Notes: generated by a model from the sequence alone, not told the origin. DNA of 64,000 bases from JAVBMP01 sp031552195 (GCA_031552195.1 JAVBMT010000020.1:18861-82860), one strand, 5' to 3'. Numbered from the stretch's first letter, positions 8,447 to 15,864 are shown. Numbers and translations: made by a program.

Positions 8447-9202
8447 TCAGCGTTCGTGCGGGATAACAAGGTGTTCCAGGGCCTGGCCGACCGCTTTCAT
8501 ACGGCTTTCCACCCTGTTGTCGGCCAAAGAGGATTCGCTTTCAACCACCAGGCCGCCCGGAGTTACGGAAGGATCCGGCTTGACTTTCCAGCTTTGCAGC
8601 TCGGGGTAGCGGGCCTGCGTCATTCCAACGATGTCTTCCACCACCGGGGCGTCTTCCGGATTGGTTCTTATGGTAAGGCTGCGGTGGCTTTCAAGCGTTT
8701 GCAAGGCTTGCAGGTAGAAAGCGCCGAGCGCTTCGCGGCGTTGGGCGTCAAGCTGGAAGCCGACGGCCTTTTCCACCGCCATGACAAGCACGGAGGTGAG
8801 GTCTTCCCGCCATTGCTGGAGAACGGAGGCAAGCTGGGCTTCAATGGCGGCCAGGACGGCGTGTGAGGAGCCGGCCATGGCGGAACGGAATTCTTCGAGC
8901 TCGGCCTCGGCCTGGGCCAGGCCCTCGGCGTAGCCTTGCTCATGGGCGCTTCCACGCATGGCCGCCGCGTCCTGTGCGGCCCGTTCGAGAATTTCCCTGG
9001 CCTTATTTTCAGCCTTGGCGCGCACCCTGGCCAGGTAGGCGTCTTCATCGCGCTGCGTCCAAGCGGTGTCTTTGGCGCGTTCGACGTCAGACAGCTCGCT
9101 CTCGCGCAACCCCATGAACACGCGGCCCCATTGGCGTTCCGGCGCGGCGTTTTCCGCGTTTTCGGCGGGTTGGTCGTTTTGCGGCTTGTCGTCAGACATC
9201 AT
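8447..9202 (-). CDS. fliH: FliH, flagellar export ATPase regulator
   Basis: 251 residues. Residues about 50-130 are a charged Ala/Glu-rich coiled region (AENKAREILERAAQDAAA), and the C-terminal half matches the FliH/YscL stator domain with VMAVEKAVGFQ. FliH binds FliI and anchors it to the C-ring protein FliN and to the export gate. The start is one of two adjacent ATGs (9202 or 9199). The gene lies 17 nt after fliG and 11 nt before fliI in a fliG-fliH-fliI operon. Length and position support the call; FliH sequences are poorly conserved, so context carries weight. Confidence 0.9.
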   Translation of the reverse strand: MMSDDKPQNDQPAENAENAAPERQWGRVFMGLRESELSDVERAKDTAWTQRDEDAYLARVRAKAENKAREILERAAQDAAAMRGSAHEQGYAEGLAQAEAELEEFRSAMAGSSHAVLAAIEAQLASVLQQWREDLTSVLVMAVEKAVGFQLDAQRREALGAFYLQALQTLESHRSLTIRTNPEDAPVVEDIVGMTQARYPELQSWKVKPDPSVTPGGLVVESESSLADNRVESRMKAVGQALEHLVIPHER

Positions 9203-9219
9203 GCGGAATCCGGATAAGG

Positions 9220-10239
9220 TTAGATGAACACGTCGCCGGTGCCTCGGCTCAGCACGACTTTGCCTTCGGCTTCAAGCTTGCGTACGGCTTTCACCACATT
9301 CTGCTGGGCCGCTTCGACATCGGCCAGGCGGGTCGGGCCCATAACCTCAAGGTCTTCACGTATCATCTTGGAGGCGCGTTCGGACATGTTGCGGAAGAAC
9401 TGTTCGCGCAGTTCCTCCGCCGCGCCGCGCAAGGACATGGTGAGGTCTTCATTGGAAATTTCCTTGAGCAGCTCGCGGATTCCCCTGTCGTCCAGCACCT
9501 TGACGTCGTCGAACACGAACATGAGGGAGCGGATTTCTTCGGCAACCTGGGCGGATTCTTCTTCGATTTCCGCGAGCACCTCTTCTTCCGTGGCCCGGTC
9601 AACCGAGTTGAGGATTTCCGCGACGGCCTGAATGCCGCCGACTTTGCGGCCTTCTTTTCCACCCATTGCGATAAGCTGGCTTTGCAGCACCTTGTCGACG
9701 GCCATGAGCATGTCTTCCGGCACCGCTTCAAGGTTGGACAGGCGCATGAGCACTTCGGTGCGCACCCCGGCCGGAAGCTGGCTGAAGAGTTCCCCGGCTC
9801 TTTCCGGCTTGAGGTGCCCGAGCACGAGGGCCAGGGTTTGCGGGTGTTCGTTGCGCAAAATCTGGGCCAGCAGCTTGGGGCTTACGTTATTGAGCTCGCG
9901 GAACGGCGCCGGGCCGGCGTCAAGGCTCAGGTAGTCGGTAATATATTTGGCGGTGTCGTTATCAACGTTTGAAATAAGCAGGCGGCGCACGGTTTCCTGG
10001 CCGCCGCGCAGAATCTGTTGCCCGGTGACCAGCGCGTGGTGGTATTCGCGCAATACTTCTTCCACGGTTTCCTTTGGCACCGTGTCCATTTCCACGATAG
10101 CCCTGGAAATGGCGGCAATTTCCTGACGATCCATTTGCTTGAATATTTCAACAGCAAATTTTTCGCCCATGGCCATAAGCAGAACGGCGGTTTTCTGCGG
10201 GCCTGTAAGCCCGCTTGATTCAACTGGCAGATTGGACAC
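9220..10239 (-). CDS. fliG: FliG, flagellar motor switch protein
   Basis: 339 residues from a GTG at 10239 preceded by GAGGG. The frame extends to a TTG at 10266, but MSNLPVESSGLTGPQKTAVL from the GTG fits FliG N-termini. The three armadillo-type domains are in order: FliF-binding N-domain, middle domain with the EHPQTLALVLGHL (EHPQ) motif for FliM, and the C-terminal torque domain with DDRGIRELLKE, carrying charged residues that meet MotA. It forms the top of the C-ring. fliF, normally just upstream, is not there; an unrelated small gene is. Confidence 0.95.
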   Translation of the reverse strand: MSNLPVESSGLTGPQKTAVLLMAMGEKFAVEIFKQMDRQEIAAISRAIVEMDTVPKETVEEVLREYHHALVTGQQILRGGQETVRRLLISNVDNDTAKYITDYLSLDAGPAPFRELNNVSPKLLAQILRNEHPQTLALVLGHLKPERAGELFSQLPAGVRTEVLMRLSNLEAVPEDMLMAVDKVLQSQLIAMGGKEGRKVGGIQAVAEILNSVDRATEEEVLAEIEEESAQVAEEIRSLMFVFDDVKVLDDRGIRELLKEISNEDLTMSLRGAAEELREQFFRNMSERASKMIREDLEVMGPTRLADVEAAQQNVVKAVRKLEAEGKVVLSRGTGDVFI

Positions 10240-10431
10240 CTTACCCTCGCGCGTATTCGGCGGCAATCAGACCGGAAAGCCGCGTCAAATTTTGGTCAAA
10301 ACCGGCGAAAACAGCCTGTTTCAAAGGAATAACTGCAAAACCCGTTCCAGCCTTGCGGAATTTTACGGCGCTTTCGCGCTTGCGGGAGCCGTAAGCCGGA
10401 ACCGGCGGCACAGCTTCACGAATAAACTATT

Positions 10432-10854
10432 TTAATAACTTTTGATATATTCGTCCAGGCTCTCGGCCGAGCAATTGCGGCTGACCCAGAAGGCGGCCGC
10501 CCAAACCATGAGGGCCGTGGCCTGAGTATCGTCAAGGCGTTTCAGCTTGGCTTCAAGAACCTCTTTGCCGACCCCGTGGCGGGTGTGCACCCCGTTTGAC
10601 TCACAGGCGTCGGCAACCCGCAGCAAAAGGTAAGACAGGCGGGTATGGTCCGGCATGAGCTTGATTTCCTTGTGGGCCTCGACAATGGTTTTAAGCTCGC
10701 CCGGCGTGAAAGAGTTTTTCAGGCCGTTGATGGCGCGGAAAAAAGTGTCCACCGCCCAAGGGAGGATAAATTCCGCCCCGGCGCTTTTGGTACGGAAATA
10801 ATCTTTAAGCCATTTTTCCTGGTCTTGGGAAATTCTTGCGGCCACTTGCGGCAT
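10432..10854 (-). CDS. Conserved-looking protein of unknown function, 140 aa
   Basis: The frame is open to 11169, but the ATG at 10854 has GAGGGCGTT immediately before it and gives a plausible 140-residue cytoplasmic protein. It is mostly helical, without membrane segments or Cys motifs. Residues about 15-60 contain charged and aromatic positions (WLKDYFRT, FILPWAVDTFFRAING) and the C-terminus has an Ala/Trp-rich helix. I do not recognise the family. It is divergent from modB, which begins 290 nt away, and lies about 190 nt upstream of fliG on the same strand, so it could be co-transcribed with the flagellar genes. Confidence 0.6.
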   Translation of the reverse strand: MPQVAARISQDQEKWLKDYFRTKSAGAEFILPWAVDTFFRAINGLKNSFTPGELKTIVEAHKEIKLMPDHTRLSYLLLRVADACESNGVHTRHGVGKEVLEAKLKRLDDTQATALMVWAAAFWVSRNCSAESLDEYIKSY

Positions 10855-11080
10855 AACGCCCTCGCAGATAAGATGAAAGATGGACAAAAGGCGCATTTCG
10901 CGCCGCTCCGTTCGCTCAGACAGTATAAAACACGGCTGTCGACAAATCAAGAGAAAATCTAGACTTTTTATAGATAGGGTGCGCCGGTTCGCGCATGCCA
11001 ATCCCGCAATGTTGTTTTTTGGCGTCTCCGCAAAAGAGGGCGGTAATTTTATAACGTCCGTTCCAGAAAGAATGATTCTT

Positions 11081-11106
11081 GTCATTGTTTGTTCCAAAAG
11101 CGTGAC
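11081..11106 (+). promoter_or_regulatory. Putative TunR binding site upstream of modB
   Basis: Two 11-nt arms, GTCATTGTTTG and AAAAGCGTGAC, are separated by 4 nt. The outer bases are inverted (GTCA...TGAC), and the 11-4-11 layout is that of a site for a XerC/D-like dimer. The right arm ends exactly 4 nt before TTGCCA at 11111. The same layout and spacing occur upstream of modA. Binding by TunR is inferred from layout and neighbourhood, not shown. Confidence 0.55.
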
Positions 11107-11110
11107 ATTC

Positions 11111-11139
11111 TTGCCAGTTGGTCCGCTTTGGCGCAAAAT
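11111..11139 (+). promoter_or_regulatory. Possible modBC promoter
   Basis: TTGCCA (11111-11116), 17 nt, then a weak CAAAAT (11134-11139). If this is the promoter, transcription starts at or within a few bases of the modB ATG at 11145, implying a leaderless or nearly leaderless message. The poor -10 would suit an activator-dependent promoter. Confidence 0.4.
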
Positions 11140-11144
11140 GCCGC

Positions 11145-11867
11145 ATGTTCGCCGTTCAAACCGATTCACAGCTGCTGGTTTGCATTTTGCTCACCCTGAA
11201 GGTAGCCGGGCTGGCCACCGCCGTATCCTCCGTTCTGGGGCTGCTGCTGGCCTGGTTCATCACGCGCGCTCCCGTTCCCGGAAAACATTGGATTGACGCG
11301 CTTTGCGCCCTTCCTCTCGTTCTGCCTCCGACAGTTATCGGATATTGCCTGATATTGCTGCTGGGCAAACGCGGCCTGCTCGGCCCGGTTTTGGCCGAAC
11401 ACGGCATAAACCTGATATTTTCCTGGCAAGGAGCGGTGGTTGCGGCCACGGTGGTGATTTTCCCCCTGACCTACCGTTCCAGCAAAGCCGCGCTGGAGGC
11501 CGTCAACCGTAATCTGGAAGATGCGGCCCGCACCTTGGGCGCTTCCGCCTGGCAGGTGTTTTACCGCATTTCACTGCCTCTGGCCGGGCGGGGCGTACTT
11601 TCCGGCATCACCCTGGCTTTCGCGCGGGGCATGGGCGAGTTCGGGGCCACGCTGATGCTGGCGGGAAACATTCCCGGCAAAACCCAGACCATGGCCCTGG
11701 CCATATATGACGCCTTCCAGACGGGCAATGACGCCGTCGCTTTCACTCTGGTGCTTATAACATCCGCTTTGTGCGTCACCCTTCTCGCGCTGGCGGAAAC
11801 CCTGGCCCGCACCCGGCGTGTTTTTCAGCCTTCGGCCGGCAAAGGGGGAAAGCGATGCTTGAGTTAA
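11145..11867 (+). CDS. modB: ModB, molybdate/tungstate ABC transporter permease
   Basis: 240 residues from the ATG at 11145; the frame opens earlier at a TTG (11118) but ModB homology begins with the first membrane helix just after this ATG. About five membrane helices are present, with the permease (EAA) loop NLEDAARTLGASAWQVFYRI that docks to the ATPase, and ALPLVLPPTVIGYCL typical of ModB. No ribosome site is visible upstream, consistent with the promoter sitting almost on the start codon. The 3' end overlaps modC by 13 nt. With ModC and ModA it forms the high-affinity oxyanion importer. Confidence 0.93.
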   Translation: MFAVQTDSQLLVCILLTLKVAGLATAVSSVLGLLLAWFITRAPVPGKHWIDALCALPLVLPPTVIGYCLILLLGKRGLLGPVLAEHGINLIFSWQGAVVAATVVIFPLTYRSSKAALEAVNRNLEDAARTLGASAWQVFYRISLPLAGRGVLSGITLAFARGMGEFGATLMLAGNIPGKTQTMALAIYDAFQTGNDAVAFTLVLITSALCVTLLALAETLARTRRVFQPSAGKGGKRCLS

Positions 11868-12598
11868 GGCTGGAACATAAATTCGCGGCCCGGTCCGGAG
11901 GCTTCAAGCTTGACGTCGCTTTCAGGGAAGAAGCCCCCTGCCTGGCCTTGTTCGGGCATTCCGGTTCGGGCAAAACCCTTACCCTGCAAGCCATGGCCGG
12001 GTTGTTCACCCCGGACGCGGGGCATATCAGCGTGAACGGCCGCGTGCTGTTCGACCGTGCGCAAAAAATAAACCTGCCCGCCAGGGGCAGGCGCACCGGC
12101 TACCTGTTTCAGGATTACGCCCTTTTTCCCCACCTTACGGTGCGCGGCAATATTTCTTTCGGGCTGGAAAACGGGCGGGATTTCCGCCTTGGCGGCAAAA
12201 GGGCGATAAAAGGACGGGTTGACGAGTTGCTGGAGCGTTTTGAACTTGAACCCCTGGCCGAACAACGCCCGGATATTTTGTCCGGCGGGCAGAAGCAGCG
12301 CACGGCCCTGGCCAGGGCCGTCGCCGCCAGGCCGGACGTTCTTTTGCTGGACGAGCCTTTTTCCGCCCTTGATCCTTTGCTGCGCGGCCGGGTGCGGGCG
12401 GAATGCAAGGAAATAATCGGAAGCTTCGGCATTCCGGCGGTTATGATAACGCATGACCCGGAAGACGTGGCCGCAATGGCCGATAAGGTTGTGTTCTACA
12501 ACCGGGGGCATGCGGGCGGCGGGCAAAGCCTTGAGGAATTCGCGGCCCTTCTGCGCATGGAAGAGGCTGCGGGCGAACGGCGTTTCAGCCGCCCCTGA
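11855..12598 (+). CDS. modC: ModC, molybdate/tungstate ABC transporter ATPase
   Basis: 247 residues from the ATG at 11855 (AAGGGGG upstream). Walker A GHSGSGKT is at 34-41, the ABC signature LSGGQKQRTALARA and Walker B LLLDEPFSALDP follow, and the switch His is in MITHDPEDV. It couples ATP hydrolysis to import through ModB. Classical ModC carries an extra C-terminal MOP (oxyanion-binding) domain of about 100 residues; this one stops right after the ATPase, so oxyanion sensing is left to the neighbouring regulator with its two TOBE domains. It converges on tunR, whose stop is 42 nt away. Confidence 0.93.
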   Translation: MLELRLEHKFAARSGGFKLDVAFREEAPCLALFGHSGSGKTLTLQAMAGLFTPDAGHISVNGRVLFDRAQKINLPARGRRTGYLFQDYALFPHLTVRGNISFGLENGRDFRLGGKRAIKGRVDELLERFELEPLAEQRPDILSGGQKQRTALARAVAARPDVLLLDEPFSALDPLLRGRVRAECKEIIGSFGIPAVMITHDPEDVAAMADKVVFYNRGHAGGGQSLEEFAALLRMEEAAGERRFSRP

Positions 12599-12640
12599 GC
12601 AGGCCGCCTGGCGGCATGCCTTGCCGGGTTTGAGATAAGG

Positions 12641-13762
12641 CTATTCTTGCAACACCACGGCGAAGGCTTTGAACATAGCCGTCACCCGGTCGCCTGGCTT
12701 GAGATCCAGCCTGTCCGCGCTTTCTCTGGTCACCAGGGCGCAAACCCGGCTGCCTTCCGTAAGCTCCACCCCGATTTCCGCGGCCAGTTCAGAACGTTTC
12801 ACCTCTGTGACCGCACCGGGAAATTTATTGCGGGCGCTGGTTTGCTGGGCGCCTTCCGGCCTCGTGATGATAACCCAGGGCGCCTTGACGGTGGCTGTAA
12901 CCACCTTTCCTTCGGCCAGGGCCAGATTCCGGCGGCTTTCCTCGGTTATTACGGCCACAACCTCCAGCCCGCTCAAGGTTCTCAAAACCGCTTCCACCAG
13001 CAGCCCGTCGCCGGACAATCCGCTTATCGCGCCGGTAAAAGCGTTGCGGGCGCTGGTTTTCATCTTTACTTCCCGCGTTATATACTGGTCGACGAAATGC
13101 GAGGCCGTTTCATCGCTGAACTCAAGGTAGCCCGCCGTGACGTTGAGATTTTGCTGGCCCATGAAGGCTTGCACGGCGCGCAGGGGCACGTTGCCGCGCA
13201 AAAGTTCGACCGCGCGCGAGTCGCGCAAGACCCTGGGGTTGAACATTGCGGCGGACAGGCCGCAGGCGTTTGCCCGCTCATAGAATTTTCGCCGCAAATA
13301 ACCGGGGTCGAGCTTGAAAACTTTCCCGCGCAGCCCGCAGAACATCGGGTTTTCCAGAATAGCGGCCAATTCGCGCATCACTTTTTCAGGCAAAAGGACT
13401 GAGCGGGGGCTGTTCCCTTTTACGTAAACCTGGCAGCTTGCCGGGTGAATGTCGTTCAGGTCGTCAAGGGCCAGAACCTCGCCCAGGCGCAGGGCTCCGT
13501 AGCGCATGAGCAGGAAAGCCAGCCAGATGCGGTTGCGGCTGCGTTGTTGCGAAGGATTTTTGGACGCAGCCTTCCACGCCGCGAAAGACCCGGTGACCCG
13601 TTCAAGCTCTTCACGCCCCAGGCATTTGGTCGTTTCCGCCACCCGGACCGTTTGTTCCGCCTGCCCGTGCCCCGGCGTTTTCAGCCTCCGGCGCACATCG
13701 GCCAGCAGCAGCTTTAACTCCGGCTCGCTTGCGGAGTTCAGGTAAGCGGTTATGTCGTCCAT
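12641..13762 (-). CDS. tunR: TunR-type oxyanion regulator: recombinase-like DNA-binding domain plus two TOBE domains
   Basis: 373 residues. Residues about 45-225 match the tyrosine recombinase (XerC/D) catalytic fold: Arg92 (GALRLGEVL), Lys115, Arg180 and Tyr212 remain, but both catalytic histidines are replaced (Arg177 and Gln203), so DNA strand exchange is unlikely. Residues 235-300 and 306-372 are two TOBE/MOP domains, each opening with TSARN. This is the architecture of the TunR family of sulfate-reducing deltaproteobacteria, described as tungstate-responsive regulators that activate modABC. It lies between modBC and modA, transcribed opposite to both. A plain integrase is ruled out by the TOBE domains and the lost residues. 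Confidence 0.9.
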   Translation of the reverse strand: MDDITAYLNSASEPELKLLLADVRRRLKTPGHGQAEQTVRVAETTKCLGREELERVTGSFAAWKAASKNPSQQRSRNRIWLAFLLMRYGALRLGEVLALDDLNDIHPASCQVYVKGNSPRSVLLPEKVMRELAAILENPMFCGLRGKVFKLDPGYLRRKFYERANACGLSAAMFNPRVLRDSRAVELLRGNVPLRAVQAFMGQQNLNVTAGYLEFSDETASHFVDQYITREVKMKTSARNAFTGAISGLSGDGLLVEAVLRTLSGLEVVAVITEESRRNLALAEGKVVTATVKAPWVIITRPEGAQQTSARNKFPGAVTEVKRSELAAEIGVELTEGSRVCALVTRESADRLDLKPGDRVTAMFKAFAVVLQE

Positions 13763-13837
13763 ATCAAACGGCTCCGGATTTTTAATTTTTGCCCTGTCTG
13801 ACGCTCTATACAGTTTCCGTGGGCCGGAAGCAAATTT

Positions 13838-13863
13838 GTCACGCTTGCGCGCGGCAAGGTGAC
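13838..13863 (+). promoter_or_regulatory. Putative TunR binding site upstream of modA
   Basis: Arms GTCACGCTTGC and GGCAAGGTGAC flank 4 nt (11-4-11), giving an imperfect palindrome. The right arm ends 4 nt before TTGCCA (13868), as at modB. It also lies about 75 nt upstream of the divergent tunR start, so it could serve autoregulation. Confidence 0.55.
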
Positions 13864-13867
13864 CGTA

Positions 13868-13895
13868 TTGCCAGGCCGGTTTTCCGGCGTTAAAT
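13868..13895 (+). promoter_or_regulatory. Possible modA promoter
   Basis: TTGCCA (13868-13873), 16 nt, then TTAAAT (13890-13895). The transcript would begin near 13902 and leave a leader of about 33 nt with an AAGGAGA ribosome site before the ATG at 13935. Confidence 0.45.
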
Positions 13896-13907
13896 CAATT
13901 AACGCCG
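13885..13907. repeat. Perfect inverted repeat overlapping the modA -10 region
   Basis: CGGCGTTAA (13885-13893) and TTAACGCCG (13899-13907) around a 5-nt centre. It could be an operator or a hairpin at the 5' end of the modA message. It does not share the 11-4-11 layout of the putative TunR sites. Confidence 0.5.
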
Positions 13908-13934
13908 CACTTGCAAAACCTTTAAGGAGAAATT

Positions 13935-14696
13935 ATGCGCCAATCCGTCCGACCGTTGATTTTCGGCCTGTTTCTTTTTCTCGCCGCGCCCGTGCAGAAC
14001 GCTCTGGCCGGTGAAATAACTGTTTCCGCCGCCATAAGCCTGAGTAACGCTTTCACGGAAATTAAAGAAGTTATGGCCGTCAAACGCCCTGACATCAAAA
14101 TTTCAACCAATTTCGCCGCATCCGGGGCCTTGTTGCGTCAAATGGAAGAAGGAGCGCCGGTGGACGTTTTCGCCTCGGCCGACCAGGAAACCATGAACAA
14201 AGCCGCGGGGCTGAATCTTCTGGCCCCTGGTTCCAGGGCTGATTTCGCAAGCAACAGCCTGGTCCTGATCGTTCCCTCCGGGGAAAACAGCGTTGTGACC
14301 GGGCTGGAAAGCCTTTCAGGCCCATCGGTGAAGCGCGTCGCCATGGGCAACCCGGCTTCGGTGCCCGCCGGGCGCTACGCCAAGCAGGCCCTCGAAGCGG
14401 CCGGGCTGTACAAGGGCCTTGAAGGCAAACTGATTCTTGGCGAAAACGTGCGCCAGGTGCTGGACTACGTCTCCAGGGGCGAAACGCAGGCCGGAATTGT
14501 GTATATGACTGACGCGAAGCAGGCCGGCGAAAAGGTGCGGGTTGTCGCCACCCTTGGCGGGCATAACCCGGTGGTTTACCCTGCGGCAGTGCTGAGTTCC
14601 TCCGCGAACAAGGCGGACGCCGCCGCTTTCGTGCAATTTCTGCTGAGCGATGAAGGGCGGGGCATTCTGGCCAAATACGGGTTCAGCAAGCCCTGA
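13935..14696 (+). CDS. modA: ModA, periplasmic molybdate/tungstate-binding protein
   Basis: 253 residues with a signal peptide ending near ALAG (about residues 24-27). The mature start EITVSAAISLSNAF and the motif ASGALLRQM supply the Ser/amide oxyanion ligands of ModA; PVDVFASADQETMN and NPASVPAGRYAKQAL are also typical. It delivers oxyanion to ModBC. The ATG at 13935 follows AAGGAGA. It is split from modBC by the regulator gene on the opposite strand, so the transporter is made from two transcripts that seem to share one kind of upstream site. Confidence 0.94.
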   Translation: MRQSVRPLIFGLFLFLAAPVQNALAGEITVSAAISLSNAFTEIKEVMAVKRPDIKISTNFAASGALLRQMEEGAPVDVFASADQETMNKAAGLNLLAPGSRADFASNSLVLIVPSGENSVVTGLESLSGPSVKRVAMGNPASVPAGRYAKQALEAAGLYKGLEGKLILGENVRQVLDYVSRGETQAGIVYMTDAKQAGEKVRVVATLGGHNPVVYPAAVLSSSANKADAAAFVQFLLSDEGRGILAKYGFSKP

Positions 14697-14727
14697 AAAC
14701 GCGAAGGAAAGCCGGAAAGATGAAAGA

Positions 14728-14756
14728 AGCGCCGCGAATCCTCCTCACGGCGTTTT
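14728..14756 (+). terminator. Probable intrinsic terminator of modA
   Basis: AGCGCCG (14728-14734) pairs with CGGCGTT (14748-14754), with one G-U pair, followed by a short T run. It lies 31 nt after the modA stop. Confidence 0.45.
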
Positions 14757-14866
14757 CTTGCGCGCGATTTTCTGCGCGGCAAGCCGGGTTTATTGCTGGA
14801 ATTCGCGTCTTTTGCGCGCGCTGAAAAACAAAAGGCGGCATTCTTGCCGCCCGCGCGCCATCAAGT

Positions 14867-14926
14867 GTTCTGCCGCAAACGGCTTGCGCTAAAGGCGCGC
14901 CGCGCTGTATGCGCAGGCGGCAGAAC
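14867..14926. repeat. Long-range inverted repeat downstream of smpB
   Basis: GTTCTGCCGC (14867-14876) and GCGGCAGAAC (14917-14926) are perfectly complementary and enclose 40 nt of GC-rich sequence that can fold further. It lies just after the smpB stop and between convergent modA and smpB, so a terminator or structured 3' end is the simplest reading. Confidence 0.45.
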
Positions 14927-14946
14927 ATTTTCAGAATGAAAACGCC

Positions 14947-15408
14947 CTAAAAGCGGCTGATTTCCCTTTCCGCGTCACGCCGTTCCGCCGCCTGTTTCAG
15001 GCTGTCACGGTGATCGTGCAGTTTCTTGCCCCGGCCAAGGGCCAGTTCAACCTTTACGCGCCCGGCCTTGAAGTGCAGGTTCACCGGTACAATGGTCAGG
15101 CCCTTCTGCTCCACGTTCACGCTCCAGCTGTGTATTTCGCGCGCGTGCAAAAGCAGCTTGCGCGGGCGCTCCGGCTCGTGCTGCGCATATCCGGCGTTGG
15201 CGTAGGGCGAAATGTGCAAGCCGATCAGGAAGGCCTCGCCGTTTTTGAAGCTGACGTAAGAATCTTTGAAGTTCACCAGCCCGGCCCGGATGCTTTTAAT
15301 CTCCGAACCGGTCAATACCAGCCCGGCCTCTATGAAATCAAGCAGTTCATAGAGGTGGCGGGCTTTTTTGTTTTGGGCGATCAGGCTGCCCGAATCTTTT
15401 TTTTTCAT
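14947..15408 (-). CDS. smpB: SmpB, tmRNA-binding protein
   Basis: 153 residues. The N-terminus KKKDSGSLIAQNKKARHLYE, the block GLVLTGSEIKSIRAGLVNFK, and the basic tail with KLHDHRDSLKQAAERRD are diagnostic of SmpB. It delivers tmRNA to stalled ribosomes for trans-translation. The ATG at 15408 follows GAGGAATAACGC. I looked for the tmRNA gene nearby and did not find it. It is divergent from the small frameshifted gene at 15592. Confidence 0.95.
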   Translation of the reverse strand: MKKKDSGSLIAQNKKARHLYELLDFIEAGLVLTGSEIKSIRAGLVNFKDSYVSFKNGEAFLIGLHISPYANAGYAQHEPERPRKLLLHAREIHSWSVNVEQKGLTIVPVNLHFKAGRVKVELALGRGKKLHDHRDSLKQAAERRDAEREISRF

Positions 15409-15507
15409 GCGTTATTCCTCTGCGCCATTGCAGTTATGTCAATATCATCATCCGTCTTTATTTACAAACGGGCTTTTTCAAGAAGTTCTTTTTTTCACGT
15501 TATGCGA

Positions 15508-15536
15508 TGGAATGTAAAAAAACGACATTCTATAAT
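15508..15536 (+). promoter_or_regulatory. Promoter-like element with internal inverted repeat
   Basis: A perfect TATAAT (15531-15536) with a weak TGGAAT 17 nt upstream. GAATGT (15510-15515) and ACATTC (15525-15530) form an inverted repeat filling the spacer, an operator-like position. It would drive the small gene at 15592. Confidence 0.45.
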
Positions 15537-15591
15537 TGAGAGGCATGTGAATTAAAGCTCGGCGGATGAATTTAAGATCAGGAGTACGGGC

Positions 15592-15820
15592 ATGTCAGAT
15601 GGGCGCGAAACGGTCAACGCCCAGGTTTGTATTCTGGAAGACAACGCCCTGAACACCCGGGTTAAGGTTGACGCGGTGGGCGAGGCCGTGCGCTCCGGCT
15701 CGCTGGATATCGGCGGCATCAGATTACTGGGCGGATATGTTCAGCCGCAACGGAGTGAAAGACCCGAAGGCCTGGATGGCGAAAGTGGAGAATCTGGCCG
15801 CTGAAACCTTCAGGCGCTGA
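15592..15820 (+). pseudogene. Small unknown gene with an apparent +1 frameshift
   Basis: The ATG at 15592 (CAGGAG upstream) opens a frame that stops at 15804 with an unlikely tail (QRSERPEGLDGESGESGR). From about 15720 the +1 frame reads SDYWADMFSRNGVKDPKAWM and continues to a TGA at 15818-15820; it has higher GC at third positions and looks like a natural amphipathic C-terminus. Dropping one base near 15718 would give a single protein of about 75 residues running LDIGG to SDYWADM. It may be a mutation, a sequencing error or a programmed shift. I do not recognise the family. It has its own promoter-like TATAAT and a terminator 45 nt later. Confidence 0.5.
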
Positions 15821-15864
15821 ACTTTTTTCCTGCTTTGAAGCGTTTGTCTCCTGCAAGCGCACGA

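Noticed and set aside
10855..11169. Extension of the unknown gene over the modB promoter
   Set aside because: It begins at a non-ATG codon, crosses the putative TunR site and modB start, and lacks a ribosome site; ATG 10854 has an excellent one.
12641..13762. Phage or transposon integrase
   Set aside because: The recombinase fold is real, but catalytic histidines are lost, two TOBE domains are fused to it, and it sits inside the mod locus. No attachment sites or other mobile genes are nearby.
13885..13907. The perfect palindrome at modA as the TunR site
   Set aside because: It has no counterpart at modB, whereas the 11-4-11 element occurs at both promoters with the same spacing.
14697..15591. 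tmRNA gene next to smpB
   Set aside because: No tRNA-like ends, GGTTCAAATCC-type T-arm or tag frame were found on either strand.
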